DNA of 64,000 nucleotides from Datura wrightii (lineage: Eukaryota; Streptophyta; Magnoliopsida; Solanales; Solanaceae). The notes under the pieces were generated by a model. That model did no database searches. It was not told the origin of the DNA and was given only the letters and a program-made list of their open reading frames with translations. A program made the translations under genes and the position numbers. The stretch is from contig JASDFA010000016.1 in NCBI GenBank assembly GCA_035772735.1, forward strand, positions 139,512,501-139,576,500. Direction: 5' to 3'. How positions within the stretch are numbered: the stretch's first letter is position 1; each line of letters begins with the position of its first letter. This document shows positions 1-12,204 of the stretch, piece after piece.

Positions 1-2050
1 TTTTTATATATAAACTTATTCAACCTCATAAATTTAAAATGTATAATCATTATCAACCTTCATTCATATTATGTTTTTCTTCACATTTTTAAAGAATTTT
101 TATTTCACTCATTATTTATTATTAATAGAATGGTGCATTCATTAAAAATACAACACTTTTAGAAAATCAAACCGTGCTTCTAAATTTATATTTCCTAAAT
201 TTAAAGCTTTTAAACTATATTTTAAAATTTGTTATCATGAACTTCTACTAACAAACATATAAATTCACTGGAATTAATTTCTATTATATAGAAGAGCCAT
301 GGAAGAACCACCATGGCTATGAAGAGTTGTACAAGAAGAAATACAAATTGTACTATGTACTCGACCTTATTTTATTTTCTCATCAATACTATCTAAGCAC
401 ATGTAATATATACAATGTGTTTGATATATATAAGACTAATAATTGTATTTTTTATGAGCTCATTCTTCATTCCATGTATGTATAATTATATGAAGAGTCA
501 TGGAAGAACAACCATGGCTATAAAGAGTTGTACAAAAAGTAATACAAATTATACTGTATACTTGGCCTTATCTTATTTTCTCACCAATAATCTCTAAATA
601 TATGTAATATATATATATATATATGAGGCTAATAATTGCATTTTTGATGAGCTCATTTTTTTTATATCGTATAATTATAGTAGCTTAGTACTTTTTATCG
701 ATAGACTTATTCAACCTCATAAAATTTAAAATGTATAATCATTATCAACTTTCATTCATGTTATGTCTTTTCACATTTTTTAAAGAATTTTTATTTCACT
801 CGTTATTTACTATTAATAGAATGATGCATTTATTAAAATACAACACTTTTAAAAATTAAACCGTGCTTCTAAATTTATATTTCCAAAATTTAAAGCTTTT
901 ATAACTATATTTTAGCCGAAAAATCATTGTCATGAACTTCTACTAACAAACATATAAAATTTCCTGGAATTAATTTATAAATCATGTATAAAAATTATAT
1001 TAGACGAAAGGTAATTTCTTATTTGAAATTTAATACGCTATATAAGATATGGTTATTGATGAGTTAAGTTTTAAACATTAAGGTGTAACTTTGAATTGTG
1101 ATTATATTTAATTTAAAAATTATAATAAGACAAGAAATTATGATGTAATTGAATTTTTTCTTTTTTCTATTATATAGAAGAGGCATGGAAGAACTACCAT
1201 GGCTATGAAGAGTTGTACAAGAAGCAATACAAATTGTACTATGTACTTGACCTTATTTTATTTTTTCATCAATAATATCTTAACACATGTAGTATATATA
1301 TAACGTGTTTAACATATATAAGACTAATAATTGCATTTTTGATGGGCTCATTCTTTTTATACATATATGTATAATTATAGGAAGAGCCATGGAAGAATAA
1401 CCATGTTATAAAGAGTTGTACAAAAAGCAATATAAATTGTACTATATACTTGGCCTTACTTATTTTCTCACCAATAGCCTATAAACATATATAATATATA
1501 TGAGGCTAATAATTGCATTTTTGATGAGCTCGTTCTTTTTATTTCGTATAATTATAGTAGCTTAGTACTTTTTATATATAGACTTATTCAACCCATAAAA
1601 TCTAAAATGGATAATGTTATCAACTTTCATTCATGTTATGTTTTTTCACATTTTTTAAAGAATTTTATCTCACTCATTATTTACTATTAATAGAATGGTG
1701 CATTTATTAAAAATACAACACTTCTAAAAATCAAACCATGCTTCTAAATTTATATTTCCAAAATTCAAAGCTTTTAAAACTATATTTTAGCTCAAAAATT
1801 GTTATCATGAACTTCTACTTACAAACATATAAATTCACTGGAATTAATTTCTATTATATAGAAGAGCCATGGAAGAACTACCATAGCTATGAAGAGTTGT
1901 ACAAGAAGCAATACAAATTGTACTATGTACTTGACCTTATTTTATTTTCTCGTCAATAATATCTAGACACATGTAATATATATAATGTGTTTAATATATA
2001 TAAGACTAATAATTATATTTTTGATGAGCTCATTCTTTTTATATCATGTA
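1..2050. repeat. AT-rich higher-order tandem repeat, about 690-bp unit
   Basis: The phrase CTTATTCAACC recurs at 16, 708 and 1583, giving unit 1 (16-707), unit 2 (708-1582, enlarged by an insertion) and a partial unit 3. Each full unit holds two copies, about 200 bp apart, of a conserved cassette of roughly 100 bp. Cassettes start near 291, 492, 1177, 1381 and 1861. The flanks are AT-rich and less conserved. Cassette copies after a given anchor differ by only a few bases. Short ORFs here (for example 1738-1959) just read through a cassette; I recognise no protein. Ends are approximate and the array may continue to the left of the window. Confidence 0.85.
977..1166. other. About 190-bp insertion inside unit 2 of the tandem array
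   Basis: Units 1 and 3 run directly from GGAATTAATTT into CTATTATATAG. Unit 2 carries about 190 bp of different AT-rich sequence between these two phrases. The ends have a weak inverted resemblance (a TAATTTCTT-like phrase near the left end, AAGAAATTA near the right), so a MITE-like origin is possible. I see no clear target-site duplication. Confidence 0.5.
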
Positions 2051-2103
2051 TGCAATTTAAATCCAGAAGATTCAAAGGTCTTCTTTACCTTGAAAAACTA
2101 TAA

Positions 2104-4985
2104 TGACCTGGTCAATCATTACAGCATCCTGACGATCTAAGCATGGGTAAAATTTAAAATTTTCGCAAGCCTAGGTGAAGTCCCCGAAATTAAAAGATTA
2201 TTAGATGAACGATTTCAAATGGACTAAGTTAAAATTGGGTGGGCCAGGGCACAGGCCGCTGCAGCAAACTGTTTCTGCCGTAGCGGCACCATTGCAGCAG
2301 AAGTGCCATCACTGCAGCCGGCGTCGCGGACCAAAATTTTACAATCCTATCCCAATTAGGATTTAAAAACCTATTTTCTTAAGAGGCATTGAATAAAAAC
2401 GCCCAGGAATAGAAATTAGGAGTTTTAAACAAAAGAAGATAAGCGAGGAGGCTAGAGAAGGCAAGACTTCACCCTCCGTCATGACAATTTTTCGCTAGAA
2501 TCGGATCTTGAGGCAAGCATGCAGTGGGAAATTTCTCGGTGATAGCTTGGCACCCAGGTAGACTGTGGCTTGCTTACATGCTAGACTTTGATTAATGAAT
2601 TATATATGTGTGTATGCTTGATGTGCTATTGATGGATAGGAAGCAATCTCATGTTAATCACTATTAGGTGGTGTATAATCGGTGGTAGCTATTAAAACGA
2701 ATGTAATTGAAAAGAATTAAGGGAGAGGTGACTAAAACCCCATAGTATGACGTTCATGGGAATGAAGAGTCCTGAGATTAGACTACTAGATCCCTGTCCT
2801 TGTGAGTAAATCGTAAGGGACTACCCCAATGTGCGTCCTGAATAAGGGACTGTAGTATGGTCATGACAAGGGTATGGGATAGTCATGCTTTTGTAGAAAT
2901 TAATGGACTAATGGGTTAGTTGGATATATGTGTATGTGACATGATTCACTATTTGTGTTGAATTAATTATTATCACTTGAAGAGAAAGGATAAAATGATG
3001 ATAAGAATTGACTAGGAGAGGATGGACATAATCGGTGAGCTGATTGCGAAGAGACAATTCGTGAGAAATGTTGGTGAACGACTGGTCGAAGTACTGCTTG
3101 AGCAGTACCACTACAGCGGTCTTGGAACCGTTGTAGCGAGACCACAGTGGTGGCTGTGATGTCGGTGTAGTGAAGCCCAATCTCGCGAGAGGGCCAGTTT
3201 GCACCTCATCGTTGAACTTGCGGATATAAATGATGTAATAATTAACTAGTTATGAAATGAGCTCGAACTATGATTGTGCCATAGTTGGTAATGCGTAATT
3301 CTTGTTTGTATGTGACCTTGTTGATATTTGGACTATGAAATGTTCCTCTTGAAATAATGAGTGGAGTCTGCAATAACCGAGTAAGTAAGTAAAATGGTAT
3401 GTAATATGGGATTGTAAATTATCGACATGTTGAGAATGAGAGACCTAGAGCCGAGGTAATTACCTGAACGAGTAGATTAGTATGATCAAGCTATGAGTGA
3501 GGTCTTGGATATGATGGCTTGTGCCCGAGGTGAGCATCCAGGCGAGCGGTATGAGTGAGTACATAGATAGGTATGACTAAATGATCATACGACTGGGTGT
3601 ATGGACATAAGTACACAGACAGATATGATGAAGGTCTCATATGGCTGGGTGTACAGTACATAGATTTCTAGAGTCCCCTGTATGTCATGACTGGAATGGC
3701 AAACATAAGATCCTCTGGCATGTGTGTACAATGATGTGATGGAGGGTTGCGCCCGGCATATCACCGATGGTATAGTTGTGAGATAATAGTGTGGGGTATG
3801 ACATGATATACATACTGCTTCAATGACAAGGATGTACAGGTATACAATGGTGATACGAGGTATACACAACATGATTCGGGTATAATGCAAAAGGCACAGT
3901 TAAGATGTAATATGTGGTAAATATGATACATGTATGGTACTTCATGACATGATTATGGTGTAGAGATATGATGTGGAATTCGGGAGAGACAGGTATGTGC
4001 ATGTACTTAAATTATGGAGAACTTAACTCCATCAGTATGGTTTGATGCTTTCTTTGTGTGTACTTAAGCTATTTAATTGTATTGTGATTGAATGTCTGAT
4101 TTAAGTGGTCTCGTGGGTGATATATGGTAACATAACGGGTTTAATAATGGTAGTGTATTACGGGGAGATCGTTGGTTTAACTTTACTGTTAATGTACAAA
4201 ATTAAAGAGGGTCAATTAATCCTGTAAGTAAATAAATGGGCCAATAAATAATAAAAACGGACTTGGTTAATGATAATGTAAGTGTAAATGAAGTGGATGT
4301 GTTAGTAATGTTATATAGTGGGATAAAAGAGGTAAGGATCAATGAAATAGGGCAACTGCCTAAGTTAAAGGGCGCTGCAGCGGCCAAGTTGTTGCTGTCG
4401 CGAGACTGTTGTAGCGATAAAAAATAATCGCTGCAGCAGGATGAGAGAGACATATTGAGAGTTAAAACAAGGGCTAAAGTGGTAGGGTACTTGAGTTATA
4501 AGCGTTGATAATGTAGCTAGTAAACCTAATGGATTATAATATAAGTTGGAGTAGTTGTACATCTATTAAGCCGATTGCATGTTAAACTATATGCTGTTAT
4601 GTGAACTAATCTAAGTCGGTCGATGATGCCTACCGGTACGTGTGGTGTACTGATACGACCTTGTTACACTTTTTTGGTGTAGGCTGTGGCAGGTTTGAAG
4701 TCTCATGATTGACGTGGAGTACTTCGCATCAGCTATTCTTCTCCGCATATGAATCTGTGTCCTTTTATTTTGTCAAATATTCTGTTAGGGCTCTTGTACC
4801 TATCTAGACTAGATCTTGGGTAGTCATGGTTTGGAAGAGAAGTTTTATTATAAAAAAAATATTTTGTATTATGCAAATTTATGAGAATTTAAATTATCTT
4901 ATACGTTGGGTTGGAAAAGGGGTTCTTCTATCAAGCTGATGTCGATGTAGTTATTCGTACGACTCGTCCATTTGGGGTCGTGTCA
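2104..4985 (+). mobile_element. Probable solo LTR of a gypsy-type retrotransposon
   Basis: The stretch begins TGACCTGGTC and ends GGGGTCGTGTCA, matching the terminal style of the other gypsy LTRs in this window, which end in GGTCGTGACA. No ORF of substance lies inside, no primer-binding site follows the right end, and no polypurine tract precedes the left end, so a solo LTR fits best. It carries GC-rich CTGCAGCG-type dyads near 2258-2330, 3108-3164 and 4371-4440. Flanks are TATAA and TAAAC, so no exact 5-bp duplication is seen and the borders are uncertain. A divergent non-autonomous element is the alternative. Confidence 0.5.
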
Positions 4986-5229
4986 TAAACTCAGTGTCAA
5001 GTCAAAATTAGACAAATAAATTAAAATGTCTAAAAGCATATAAGACTGTGACTCTACATATTGATTTTGATCACGTAAAAGCATGTTTATTATTTATTTT
5101 TATTTTAAAATATTTATAAGATGCATAATTAGTAATAAATCATAAAATATTATATATTTTAAAAAAATCATTCTGACTGTGCATTGCACGTATATACAAT
5201 CTTGTAGATACATATAGGTGAAGGTGAAT

Positions 5230-5327
5230 GGAGAGAGGGGGGAGAGGAAAGAGGAGTGTATAAAGTCTGTAGATTAGTATAAGCTAGTTAAGTTTGAAAA
5301 TTTGAGGATTTGGAGAAAAAGGGGTAA
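5230..5327 (+). promoter_or_regulatory. Core promoter and 5' UTR candidate for the LIKE-COV gene
   Basis: A GA-rich tract (about 5230-5256) is followed by TATAAAG at 5259-5265. This would place transcription start near 5290 and leave a short 5' UTR before the ATG at 5328. The right end of the solo LTR is only about 270 bp upstream of the TATA-like box. The stretch 4986-5229 is AT-rich and holds nothing else I can name. The promoter call comes from motif and position only. Confidence 0.45.
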
Positions 5328-5459
5328 ATGGGAGATGAGAAATCGGGGATGGTAGGAGGTGCAATGGGAAGGGATCGAGAACTTCTCATTCCGGTGGCTG
5401 ATGACGCTTCCAAGCCTTCCTCTTCCGGTTTCTCTTCTCACCATCACTCCGGCCGGGAG
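5328..5459 (+). CDS. LIKE-COV (DUF502) membrane protein, exon 1
   Basis: This exon encodes the 44-residue cytosolic N-terminus. It starts MGDEKSG, contains RDRELLIPVAD and a Ser/His-rich stretch, and ends SGRE at a GT donor (GAG|GTATTA) in phase 0. Exons 2 and 3 continue the frame exactly. The family (plant COV1 and LIKE-COV proteins, DUF502) consists of integral membrane proteins of the Golgi/trans-Golgi network; in Arabidopsis they affect stem vascular patterning and vacuolar protein sorting. The product here is partial: about 98 residues are recovered, against a family length of roughly 260-270. The ATG is the first in frame after a TATA-like box, and an RDRELLIPV-type N-terminus is usual for the family. 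Recognition is from memory of the family, not a search. Confidence 0.85.
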
Positions 5460-7944
5460 GTATTAACCATTTTACACACTATATCAATTAATAACTCAAA
5501 AAGAGGATTGAGATTTGATTTGTTTTCATTAGCTCTTCTGCTGGAGTGTTTTTAGGTTATGCCAACTTGTCACTTGTGGTCTTGTTTAAATTTGTGTAGA
5601 TAGAGCTGTGTTTCAGGAGAGTTAACTGCAACTTTAATCTATTATACTCTTGCTTTGCTTCTTTACTTATTAAGAGCAAGGTTGAGGATAGGGGAATTAT
5701 AGGAGAAGGTGTTGTTATTTTGTATTCACTTCAACTTTTTTTGTTTCTTTTTTACTATCATTATCCTTTTCAGCAGGTAAGTTTAGCACTTGTGATCTTT
5801 GAAGATATTATTATTTTATTTAGTTTATAGAAATGATCAGAGTGTGATTGAAGTGCTTCAAGAAGTGTTTGTTGCTGTCTGCTTAGAGAGGCTCTGCCTT
5901 GTGATATTAAAGGAAAATTTATCAACATGTTAATAGTAACTCAACTTAATTAGTTATTAGGAGTTTTTATTAAAGTTTTACTTTGTGTGGGCATGACCCA
6001 AAATTGGTTGTGCAGATATATATTTAGTTCTTAATGTCAGTTTCTGATGTTTAGTTATTGTCATGATTCATGCATTTATAGGATCCTTAAGTTCCTATTT
6101 TTCGCTTCCCTCTTTGAGTCAAGGATTAAGTTGGATTAGTATATTAGAAAGATGAAATTAGGATATAATGAATCAGATAATGAAAGGGCATATTCTCTAA
6201 GTTGGATTAGTATATTAGAAAGAGGAAATTAGGATATAATGAATCAGATAATGAAAGGGCATATTCTCCAAGGCCTTTTGGTGTCTTGTAATGATATTTT
6301 GTATCAAGAATACATGTATATGTCTGAAGTCTGAAATCTTTGAATTGTCCGTCATAATTCCATGTAAAAAATATTGTGTTAAATACTTGTTCAAACATGT
6401 GTTTTCCTTTTAAAAAAGTGTCCTGACCTTTTCCCTCATACTAGCTATATCTGCTATTATTGATTGACATTGCATATGTATCATTGACGCTTTTAGGTTG
6501 GATTAGGTTATTTATAAAAAATGCGTAAGATGGAAAGTGTTTGCTTGTCCTGAATCTCTTTAGAAATTTGGTGGTCGCGCCTCTTCATGTCAGATGTGAC
6601 ATTCGTGTGTTTGTCAAAGTTGCATACTCTGACATCATTGCACGGCTATTCGTTTGTAATAGATCACAATCCTTTCCTTATCCATGCTGTATGAATGAGT
6701 AACTGGCACGTGTTGGAAATCAAATTGATTATTTGCAATTTTGTCTCTGCTTGGCATGCTCTATCATTTTCCAGTAAATTTATTTTATCAAAGAAAACAT
6801 ACATATTCCTGAAATTTAGCAAAAATTAAGTTATATCTTGGGGCACTAGTCGTTTTCACTCTTTACCACTCAAGACCATCAGCAGAGCGCAGACTTTGTG
6901 CTCCATCTCTCACCATCTACTGTCACATGCTGCCAACATACTTGATCAAACAAACATTGAATGGTTGAAAGAGAACTTTGCCTCATACAAAATAGAATCT
7001 TAAAGACCGTTTATTGATTTGTGCGTGTCATCTTGGCGTGCGAGTAGTCAAAAGAAAAAAGCGCAAAAAAACGCTAAAGTCTGTTGAGGCTTTAAGCGGA
7101 AAGCGAAGTTAAGCATGAACTTTAGTGAAAAAACCATCAATCACAACTAGAGAATGTAACCGGAAATGCAAATATGTTTTCTTAACAACTAATGTATCAG
7201 TTTGACAACTATATTGTTGTTTGGTGTGTGCTCTTAAATAAGGCCCAGCAGTGAGGATGGCACTCAGCACCTTGACGCCTAATACTAAAGCGTCAACTAA
7301 GCAAAGTGAAGCGCACAACCTGGGCTTTATAGAGCTTTAGGGCGTTTTAAGCGAGTTTTTGACAACATTGTCTGTGGCAAGGGCGATATTGATCTTTTCT
7401 TTGTTATATCCAATTTTAACAGACCATCGTACTGGAGCAACTCTATAAAAACGATTAGGCGCATATTCTATCCTTTCTACGATGCCTGTTCCTCAAGAGA
7501 CCAAAATGGAATCTTAAAGAAAAAGGTCTTTTTCTTCTCAAACAATTTTTCATGTGTATCGAATTTGATTGGTCGACTAACTACTACTCCCTCAATGTTT
7601 TAAATCAGTGTAAAATTTATTTTTCCTGGGCCTTGAGTTTTTGCACCATATTTTTATGGTCTTCCCCTCTGAACTTTTTGGGTTCTCTTTTTTTCTTGAC
7701 TTCTCATCTGTTTTCTTTCATCTTCTTCTCTGTCTAATATATGCACCTTCATCACACACGTCTGGATATGATATCTGAAAGTCAAAACAATAGGAGTGTA
7801 AAACTTGTGATTTCTTTAAGCTTAGTTACTTCGTGACTAAACTGTGCGCTGGAAGTGTTTTAATGCAATTTCTTTTTGATATTTCATGCTTAAATTCTCA
7901 AATGTCTTCCTGACCCAAGCTTTATGTTCTCTTGGTTACTGCAG
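5460..7944 (+). other. Intron 1 of the LIKE-COV gene
   Basis: The intron runs from donor GTATTA to an acceptor in ACTGCAG at 7944. It is AT-rich with no gene. It holds a 71-bp direct tandem duplication (6127-6268). Around 7020-7345 is a patch rich in AAGCG and GGCTTTA phrases that looks like a dispersed repeat, but I could not assign it. The short ORFs here (6207-6398, 7109-7318, 7552-7737) have no coding signal. Confidence 0.7.
6127..6268. repeat. 71-bp direct tandem duplication in intron 1
   Basis: Two adjacent copies, 6127-6197 and 6198-6268, both begin TAAGTTGGATTAG and run to CATATTCTC. They differ at only one or two positions, so the duplication is recent relative to most repeats here. 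Confidence 0.9.
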
Positions 7945-7997
7945 ACGTTCTATAAAGTTGTTGGGAGCTGGGCTTCTAAAAAGTTCATGACTGGATG
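7945..7997 (+). CDS. LIKE-COV (DUF502) membrane protein, exon 2
   Basis: A 53-nt exon lies between acceptor TGCAG (ending 7944) and donor TG|GTAAGG. It reads TFYKVVGSWASKKFMTG plus two bases of a split Cys codon completed by exon 3. FYKVV.SWASKKFMTGC is a conserved block just before the first membrane span in LIKE-COV proteins. Frame and splice phase agree with exons 1 and 3. Confidence 0.9.
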
Positions 7998-10283
7998 GTA
8001 AGGATAGTTCTCTCTTCAACTTCCCTTTGATCTAGATGCAGGCTTAATCTTTTGTGGGCACCTTTACTCTATTTGAGGCCTAATGTAGTTATAGCAAGCA
8101 TCCAGAGTAAGTATTGCTCTTGTGGGAAGATAGTTCGCTAAGGCTCAAGGCTGGAAAAAGAATTGCCAGGCATCTATTCCAGGATATGTGTCCTTTGGAT
8201 TGAAATATTCAAAATAGCTTATAGTTATTAAACTTCCAGGAATGGTTCTCAGTTGAGGAAAAAACACAGTTCTCCCATTCAAAATTACCCAAAATATATC
8301 ATTAGGGAGACATAACTCATAAGCAATGCTTTTCCATACTTTACTTTTCTGACGACAAATATATAAATTGCAGAAATAGTGTTTTCCTGTTCAATACTAG
8401 CAGGGCTGGTCTTTCCTTCTGAAGACAGATTGAATTAGATGCATGTTTAGTTAGACTGTGGTGCTTAATTTTTCCCTGCTCATTTCTACCTTTTATTGGA
8501 GGGTGGGGTGTTTCTAGGTGGATATGTGATAGTAATCAGGTTACTTGAATAAAAAACAAGAAAATAATGTGGAATCGAAAATATGAAAATGAATGATGGG
8601 ATTTAAAGATATGCGAAATTTGAGAATAAAATCTCCAAATTTCAAGATTACGTGCTAAGAACCCTAATTGATTTTAGTATTCAAAATTAGCGGATTAAAA
8701 CTAACCATGATTGATACTAATAGAATCAATTTTCAAGAACTTAGATTAAAAGGTGATCTAGACCCCTATTCGAAGAAATTAGAGATAATAATTAGTATAA
8801 AACTAATTACCTTCTTTAGTTTATGAATAAGAACCCAAAATATCAAGTTAAAGAATTAATCTTACCTCTTAAAGAATCTTTCCTATAAGGTTGTAAGATA
8901 AATCCCAAGTAGCCGCATGTAAAGGTGTAAAAGAATCAAAAAATCTCAAATTGTAATAATGTTGTGTAATAAAAAATAACAAATTTTACACATATATGGT
9001 GGGGGAAACCTATCCCAAATAGTATGGGATTCAAATCCAATTTTATGGAAATAATTAATAGTAAAATCTAACTAGAAATTTTCAAACTAGGAAAGCATGT
9101 AAAATAATACCAAACTACTTAACAGAAAGATAAGGAAAGAATTGGAAATTGTTTGCACCAAAAATACACGCCTAAAGTAGCCTTTTAGGCATGAGTTTCT
9201 TCCCTTCTTTGGGCGTGAGAATCTGCCCATCTTGGGCTTGATTTTCAGCACACTTGAGCATGCAAATCAGCCTTGTCGTTGGCCATGCAAATCAGGCTCT
9301 TTTAGGTCTCCATGTGGCTGCTCCGTTCACTCTCTCTTGGGGCTCTATGTGGGCCCCAATCTTTCTTCTCTTGGCCTTGAACTTGGACCATGAAATATGT
9401 GTAGTACCTAGCTCACTCTTTGCCTCAATTGTCGGGCTCATTCTTGAGCTCTTCCATAAAATAGTATCTTCTTGATTTTCCAAGCTTGATCCAAGTCATT
9501 TAATGGAAGTATGCCAACCACAGATGCTATCAATATGTGTCTTGGAGGAAAAAGTTAGTGCTAAATTTTCATTTTGCGATCTGAATGCATTGTAGATTAC
9601 AGACTGAGTGAACATGCTAGATAAGTTTCTAGGCGAATTATACCTCATTCCAAACAGCTAAGTAGTTGATAGATGGCAGATTCATTGAATAAACTTTATG
9701 AATTAGTGGTCTATTGGTGTTGCTACAAGAAAACCTTTCCGGAACTATGTATCTTAGTTTGGCATTTTGTAATGGATCCAAAGTTTTGTATCTGCAAAAA
9801 CTGCAATAGTTGGTCCCGGAAGTTGTAAAAATTTAGCTGGTGGACCGATATACTCGGATGTACTATATGTCAAAGATTTTGACCTTCCCATTGTATCTAG
9901 GACATTGGGTAGTTGAAGGGAAACGACGACCATGATGGTGCACCTATTCTTCTATGATAAATATAGACTGTCCTGTTCATTCTACTTCTTGCTTGGGGGG
10001 GGGGGGGGGGGGGAGCAGTTGAATTAGTTGAGTCCTTTGGGGTTTGCTTGGCTTTCCAATAATTGGTGAAACAGATATCAAATGGTTTTTCGAAATGATG
10101 AAATTCCTGTTCCAAGAATTCTCCTTTTCTTTCTTCTAATTCTTTTTTTTTTTTGGGGGGGGTTGGAACAAGTGGGCAAGTGTTCTGTTGGCATCTATTT
10201 AGCGAATAGATGCATATATGCTTCTTTAAAATATAGGACACAGCCTATCAAGAAGAATATAATATTAACTTTCACTGTCATGA
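7998..10283 (+). other. Intron 2 of the LIKE-COV gene, first part
   Basis: Intron 2 as a whole runs 7998-15146 (7.1 kb), swollen by three insertions. In this first part there is no gene. An AT-rich stretch at about 8500-9530 differs in texture from its surroundings and could be an old insertion; it holds a small direct repeat around GCATGCAAATCAG near 9260-9300, but I cannot name it. A run of 19 G lies at 9995-10013, and a T-run followed by a G-run at about 10142-10162. Confidence 0.6.
9995..10013. repeat. Poly-G run of 19
   Basis: An uninterrupted run of G is visible. A second T-run/G-run sits at about 10142-10162. Homopolymers of this length are prone to slippage, so the length may be an assembly artefact. 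Confidence 0.9.
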
Positions 10284-10484
10284 ATTTAATTTTATTTTTT
10301 GATAACGGAGAAATTCTTGTGGAACAGTGGCGCACGGCCGAAACTCAGTGGACAATGTGCTGTCCGTCTGCCTTTCTCCACTTAAATAATAGGATTTTGT
10401 CTACATCAATGATCAAACCCGTGACACGTGCCTAACCCACAAATGGCCGTGTTGTGCTCTTACCACTAGACCAAAAACCGGGGT
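10284..10484 (-). mobile_element. tRNA-derived SINE, minus strand
   Basis: On the minus strand from about 10484, the sequence carries TGGTCTAGTGG, a perfect match to the RNA polymerase III A-box pattern TRGYNNARNNG. A degraded B-box-like phrase, GGGTTTGATCATT, follows. The element ends CTCCGTTATC and an A-rich tail (about 10284-10300). This is the layout of solanaceous SolS-type SINEs. I could not fix the target-site duplication, so the ends are approximate. Confidence 0.7.
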
Positions 10485-10919
10485 TTATATTATTAATCTG
10501 TACTGAAGCAGAAACATGTGCAGAGATGTCATGAATTGTTATCAGTTGACAATAACGTTTCAACACTAAGTTCAGCACTTTAATAACTGGTGTTCTTCAT
10601 TTTGGTTTATTTTTCTCTTCTACTCCATCTTTTTGCTCAATTTAAATCCAGTTGTTAAGGATTTACAATTCTATTATAACATTATATTTTACAAGAAATA
10701 AAAGTGAAGAAAAAAACCCTCCTGAATAAATATCCAGTAACATGCTTGAACACGTTTTTATCATGTGCTGGTGGCTGAATAATTATGAGAAGTTCTTATG
10801 GGTTAATAATGTCTCAATTGTGTGTTCTTTGAAATATTATTCTTACTCTAGTCATACATTAAATGCAGTAGTATGCTTATTCAAAACTAAATGCAGTAAT
10901 ATTATGGAATTATGAGCAA

Positions 10920-12204
10920 GTGTTATGGACATGTATGATGGAGCCAAGATTCGGGTGAGGACAGTGGGAGTGGGGACTCAAAGCACTTCTTAGTGGTGAT
11001 TGAATTGCACCTGGGATCAACTCTTAGCTCATTTTTATTTGCCTTCTTGATGGATGAATTGGCTTAGGGAATCTAGGTGAGGTGTCTTGCTGTATGTTAT
11101 TTACAGATGACATAGTTCTGATCAATGAGACTCGTGGCGGAGTTAACGCTAAGCTTGAGGTTGGAGACAAACTCTAGAGTTTAAAGGTTTCAGGTTGAGC
11201 AGGACCAAAACAGGCGAGTTCAAGTTCAGTGATGTAACAAATGAGGATGACGTGGAGGTGAGGCTCAATACATAGGTCATCCATAAGAAAGGAAGTTTCA
11301 AGTATCTTGAGCCTATTCTCTAAAGTGATGGGGATGTCGAAGATGATGTTACACATTGTATTGGTGTAGGGTAGATGAAATGGAGACTCGCATTCAGAGT
11401 TTTGTGTGATAAGGTGTTATTAAAATTTAAAGGTAAGTTCTACAGAGCGGTGGTTAGATCGGCTATATTGTATGGAGCAGAATGTTGGCTAGTCAAGAGC
11501 TCCTATGTCCAGAAGATGAAAGTTGCGGATATGAAGATGTTGAGATTGATGTGTGAGCATATTAGGAGAAATAACATTAGAGATAAAAATATCCGAGACA
11601 AGGTAGGAGTGACCTGATGGAGGACAAGATGCGAGAAATGAGGTTGAGATGGTTCAGCCGTCTGAAGAGGAGATGCCTGGATGGCCCAGTGCGGAGGTGC
11701 GAGAGATTGACTATGGGTGGTTACATGAGAAGTAGAGGTAGGTTGAAGAAGTATTGGGAAAATGTGATTAAACAGGACATGACACAAGACATGACCTTAG
11801 ATAGGAGGTTATGGAAGGCATGGACTAGGGTAGAGGGTTAGTTAGGTAGCTGGGAGTTGTCTCACTTATTCTTCCATACTAGTAGTCGTAGTATTACCCT
11901 GGGAGTTTCTCATTGTGCCATTTCTGTTACTAATAGTGTTTCTTTCACTTTAATTATCGTATTTTTTGTTGTAGTGACTATTCCTTTTGATTATGCTTTG
12001 TCATGCGTTCTTTAGCTTTTTATCTTGGCTTCTTCACTTCCGTTGTTCTCATTTTCTCGAAGTACTTTATTATACTTTTACTTGAGCCGAGGGTCATTCC
12101 AAAACAACCTCTCTACCTCCTAAGATAGGGGTAAGGTGTGCGTACACACTATCCTCAGCAGACCCTACTTGTGAGATTACATTGGATATGTTGTTGTTGT
12201 TGTT
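10920..12204 (+). mobile_element. 5'-truncated RTE-type LINE, 3' part
   Basis: Conceptual translation across stops shows a reverse transcriptase C-terminal half. A catalytic-box variant FTDDIVLI is at about 11100-11123. The block with MKWRLAFRVLCDK follows at 11375-11617, then MEDKMREMRLRWFSRLKRR at 11617-11841. The 3' region has the GTAAGGTGTGCGTACAC phrase and a TTG-repeat tail (12190-12204), typical of RTE LINEs and their dependent SINEs in Solanaceae. It is 5' truncated, lacks an endonuclease domain, and is interrupted by stops, so it is dead. It lies in intron 2 in the sense orientation. Confidence 0.85.
11375..11841 (+). pseudogene. LINE reverse transcriptase C-terminal fragment
   Basis: Two reading frames meet at 11617: an 80-residue block (LKFKGKFYRAVVRSAILYG...) and a 74-residue block (RRCLDGPVRRCERLTMGG...). 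Together they match the thumb and C-terminal region of plant RTE-clade LINE ORFs. One stop and frame change separates them. The upstream catalytic part (about 10930-11370) is frameshifted. No function remains. Confidence 0.8.

Noticed and set aside
1..2050. Possible CRISPR-like array
   Set aside because: Repeat unit is 690 bp with long cassettes and no short unique spacers; plant context.
2908..4562. Several minus-strand ORFs of 60-101 aa
   Set aside because: Inside the solo LTR; composition-driven and unsupported.
10082..10435. 117-aa ORF on the plus strand
   Set aside because: It passes through T and G homopolymers and the SINE tail; no codon or domain signal.
10420..10484. tRNA gene
   Set aside because: The A box is intact but there is no foldable cloverleaf, the B box is poor, and an A-rich tail follows; it is a SINE.
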